A DNA stretch of 5,397 nucleotides from Alphaproteobacteria bacterium (GTDB lineage Bacteria; Pseudomonadota; Alphaproteobacteria; Zavarziniales; Zavarziniaceae), in contig JAJFJE010000002.1 of NCBI GenBank assembly GCA_021774355.1, positions 1 through 5,397 on the forward strand. Direction: 5' to 3'. The notes beneath the pieces were generated by a model. That model had not been told where the DNA came from, ran no database searches, and worked only from the letters and a program-made list of their open reading frames with translations. This document shows, piece after piece, positions 4,628-5,397 of this stretch. Position 1 is the stretch's first letter. Every line of letters begins with the position of its first letter. The translations under genes and the position numbers were made by a program.

Positions 4628-5397
4628 TCAAAGCCATCCGCGCCACTTCATGAAAACATAAGGCAGCACAGCCGACACCAACATCAGCCCGAGCGCCAGC
4701 GGATAACCGAATGACCAGCCCAGTTCCGGCATGCCGTCGAAATTCATCCCGTAGATCGTGCCGATCAGGGTCGGCGGCAGGGCGATGGTCGCCACCACCG
4801 ACAGCACCTTGTTGATCATGGTCTGGCGCACCCCGATCATCCCGAGGGTGGCGTCGAGGAGGATCTGGACCCGCTCGGACATGTGGCTGGCGGTCCGTTC
4901 GAGGCCGGCAATATCCCGGTCGAGCACCGCGATCCGCCGGGCCTGGCCCTCGGAGAAGGGATGGTGGGACAGGTCGGTGAGGAATTCCGGCAACAGGTCG
5001 AGCCAGGCGATCGCCTCCAGGGTCACCGCCGCCCGGTCGCCGACCCGGCCCAATTGGCGCAGGATGGCATGCAGGCTGCGGTCGAGCATGCGGCCGCGGC
5101 CCCGCAGGTCCGCGGGGCTGGCGAAGATCCGCCGCGACAGGGGGGCGAGTTCGCGGCCGGTGCGGACCAGGACATCCGCCATGTGGTCGACCGCAGCCAT
5201 CAACAGGCCGAGCATGGTGTCTTCGGCACAGGCCAGGTCCTCGGGGTCGACATCCGCCAGGGCCGCGGCAAAGGCGTGGAAGGCGTCCGGCTCGGCGGCC
5301 CGGATGGTGATCAGGGTGTCGTCGGTTAGCACGAAGGCCACGGGAATGGCGGTCAAGTGCCCCATGGCATCGGCGACCAGCAGAGGCAGGGCCAGGA
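4628..5397 (-). CDS. corA: CorA-family magnesium channel (5' partial)
   Basis: This is the C-terminal roughly 256 residues of a pentameric inner-membrane Mg2+ (Co2+/Ni2+) channel of the E. coli CorA type (about 316 residues). The frame stays open to the right edge, and residues before the Met at 5365 (reading LALPLLVADA) align with the CorA cytoplasmic domain, so that Met is internal and the true start lies outside. The long helical stalk region runs through LDRSLHAILRQLGRVGDRAA to MSERVQILLDATLGMIGVRQ. The first membrane helix (VLSVVATIALPPTLIGTI) leads into the family signature YGMNF, with the GMN selectivity motif and the periplasmic loop MPELGWSFGYP. The second helix is LALGLMLVSAVLPYVFM, followed by the basic end KWRGWL. 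The receiver gene follows on the same strand. Nothing here shows its regulation. Confidence 0.96.
   Translation of the reverse strand, partial: LALPLLVADAMGHLTAIPVAFVLTDDTLITIRAAEPDAFHAFAAALADVDPEDLACAEDTMLGLLMAAVDHMADVLVRTGRELAPLSRRIFASPADLRGRGRMLDRSLHAILRQLGRVGDRAAVTLEAIAWLDLLPEFLTDLSHHPFSEGQARRIAVLDRDIAGLERTASHMSERVQILLDATLGMIGVRQTMINKVLSVVATIALPPTLIGTIYGMNFDGMPELGWSFGYPLALGLMLVSAVLPYVFMKWRGWL

Noticed and set aside
4883..5329. A 148-codon plus-strand frame opposite corA
   Set aside because: It is antisense to recognisable CorA sequence, has no ribosome site, and has the Gly/Gln/Arg composition of a reverse-frame shadow.

Overview
The window looks like chromosomal DNA of a high-GC alphaproteobacterium. 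The coding DNA is strongly GC-rich at third codon positions, and the ammonium transporter and CorA sequences are of proteobacterial type. Rhodospirillales or a close relative is my best guess, but that placement rests on general resemblance only. No mobile elements, CRISPR arrays, tRNA or rRNA genes are visible. Both ends cut through genes.

Layout, left to right. (1) Positions 1-1046, plus strand: the C-terminal roughly 85% of an AmtB-type ammonium transporter. It is followed by two tandem hairpins, the second a textbook intrinsic terminator. (2) Positions 1300-1818, minus strand: an uncharacterised 172-residue protein with a good ribosome binding site. It sits downstream of an AT-rich dyad array resembling a Fur-type iron box, and a possible 35-codon ORF follows it. 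(3) Positions 2016-3167, minus strand: a peroxide-detoxification operon, ahpC then ahpD. These encode a peroxiredoxin of the three-cysteine, mycobacterial-like type and its CxxC partner AhpD. (4) Positions 3268-4194, plus strand: a divergently transcribed OxyR with both redox cysteines, sharing a 100-bp AT-rich intergenic region with ahpC. (5) Positions 4198-4572, minus strand: a stand-alone CheY-like receiver protein, ending tail-to-tail with oxyR after only 3 bp. (6) Position 4628 to beyond the right edge, minus strand: a CorA-family Mg2+ channel lacking its N-terminus, 55 bp upstream of the receiver gene and possibly co-transcribed with it.

The central unit is oxyR/ahpC-ahpD. OxyR senses H2O2 by forming a disulfide and would activate ahpC-ahpD. 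AhpC reduces peroxides, and AhpD would recycle AhpC, in mycobacteria with electrons from lipoylated dehydrogenase subunits. The same layout (oxyR divergent from ahpC-ahpD) is known from mycobacteria. The candidate iron-responsive site next door, upstream of an unknown gene, makes an iron/peroxide stress neighbourhood possible but unproven.

No clearly new multi-gene system is visible. The most unexplained items are the Fur-like site on the unknown gene, two overlapping and mutually exclusive GC-rich palindromes behind ahpD, and the small ORF near 1170-1277.
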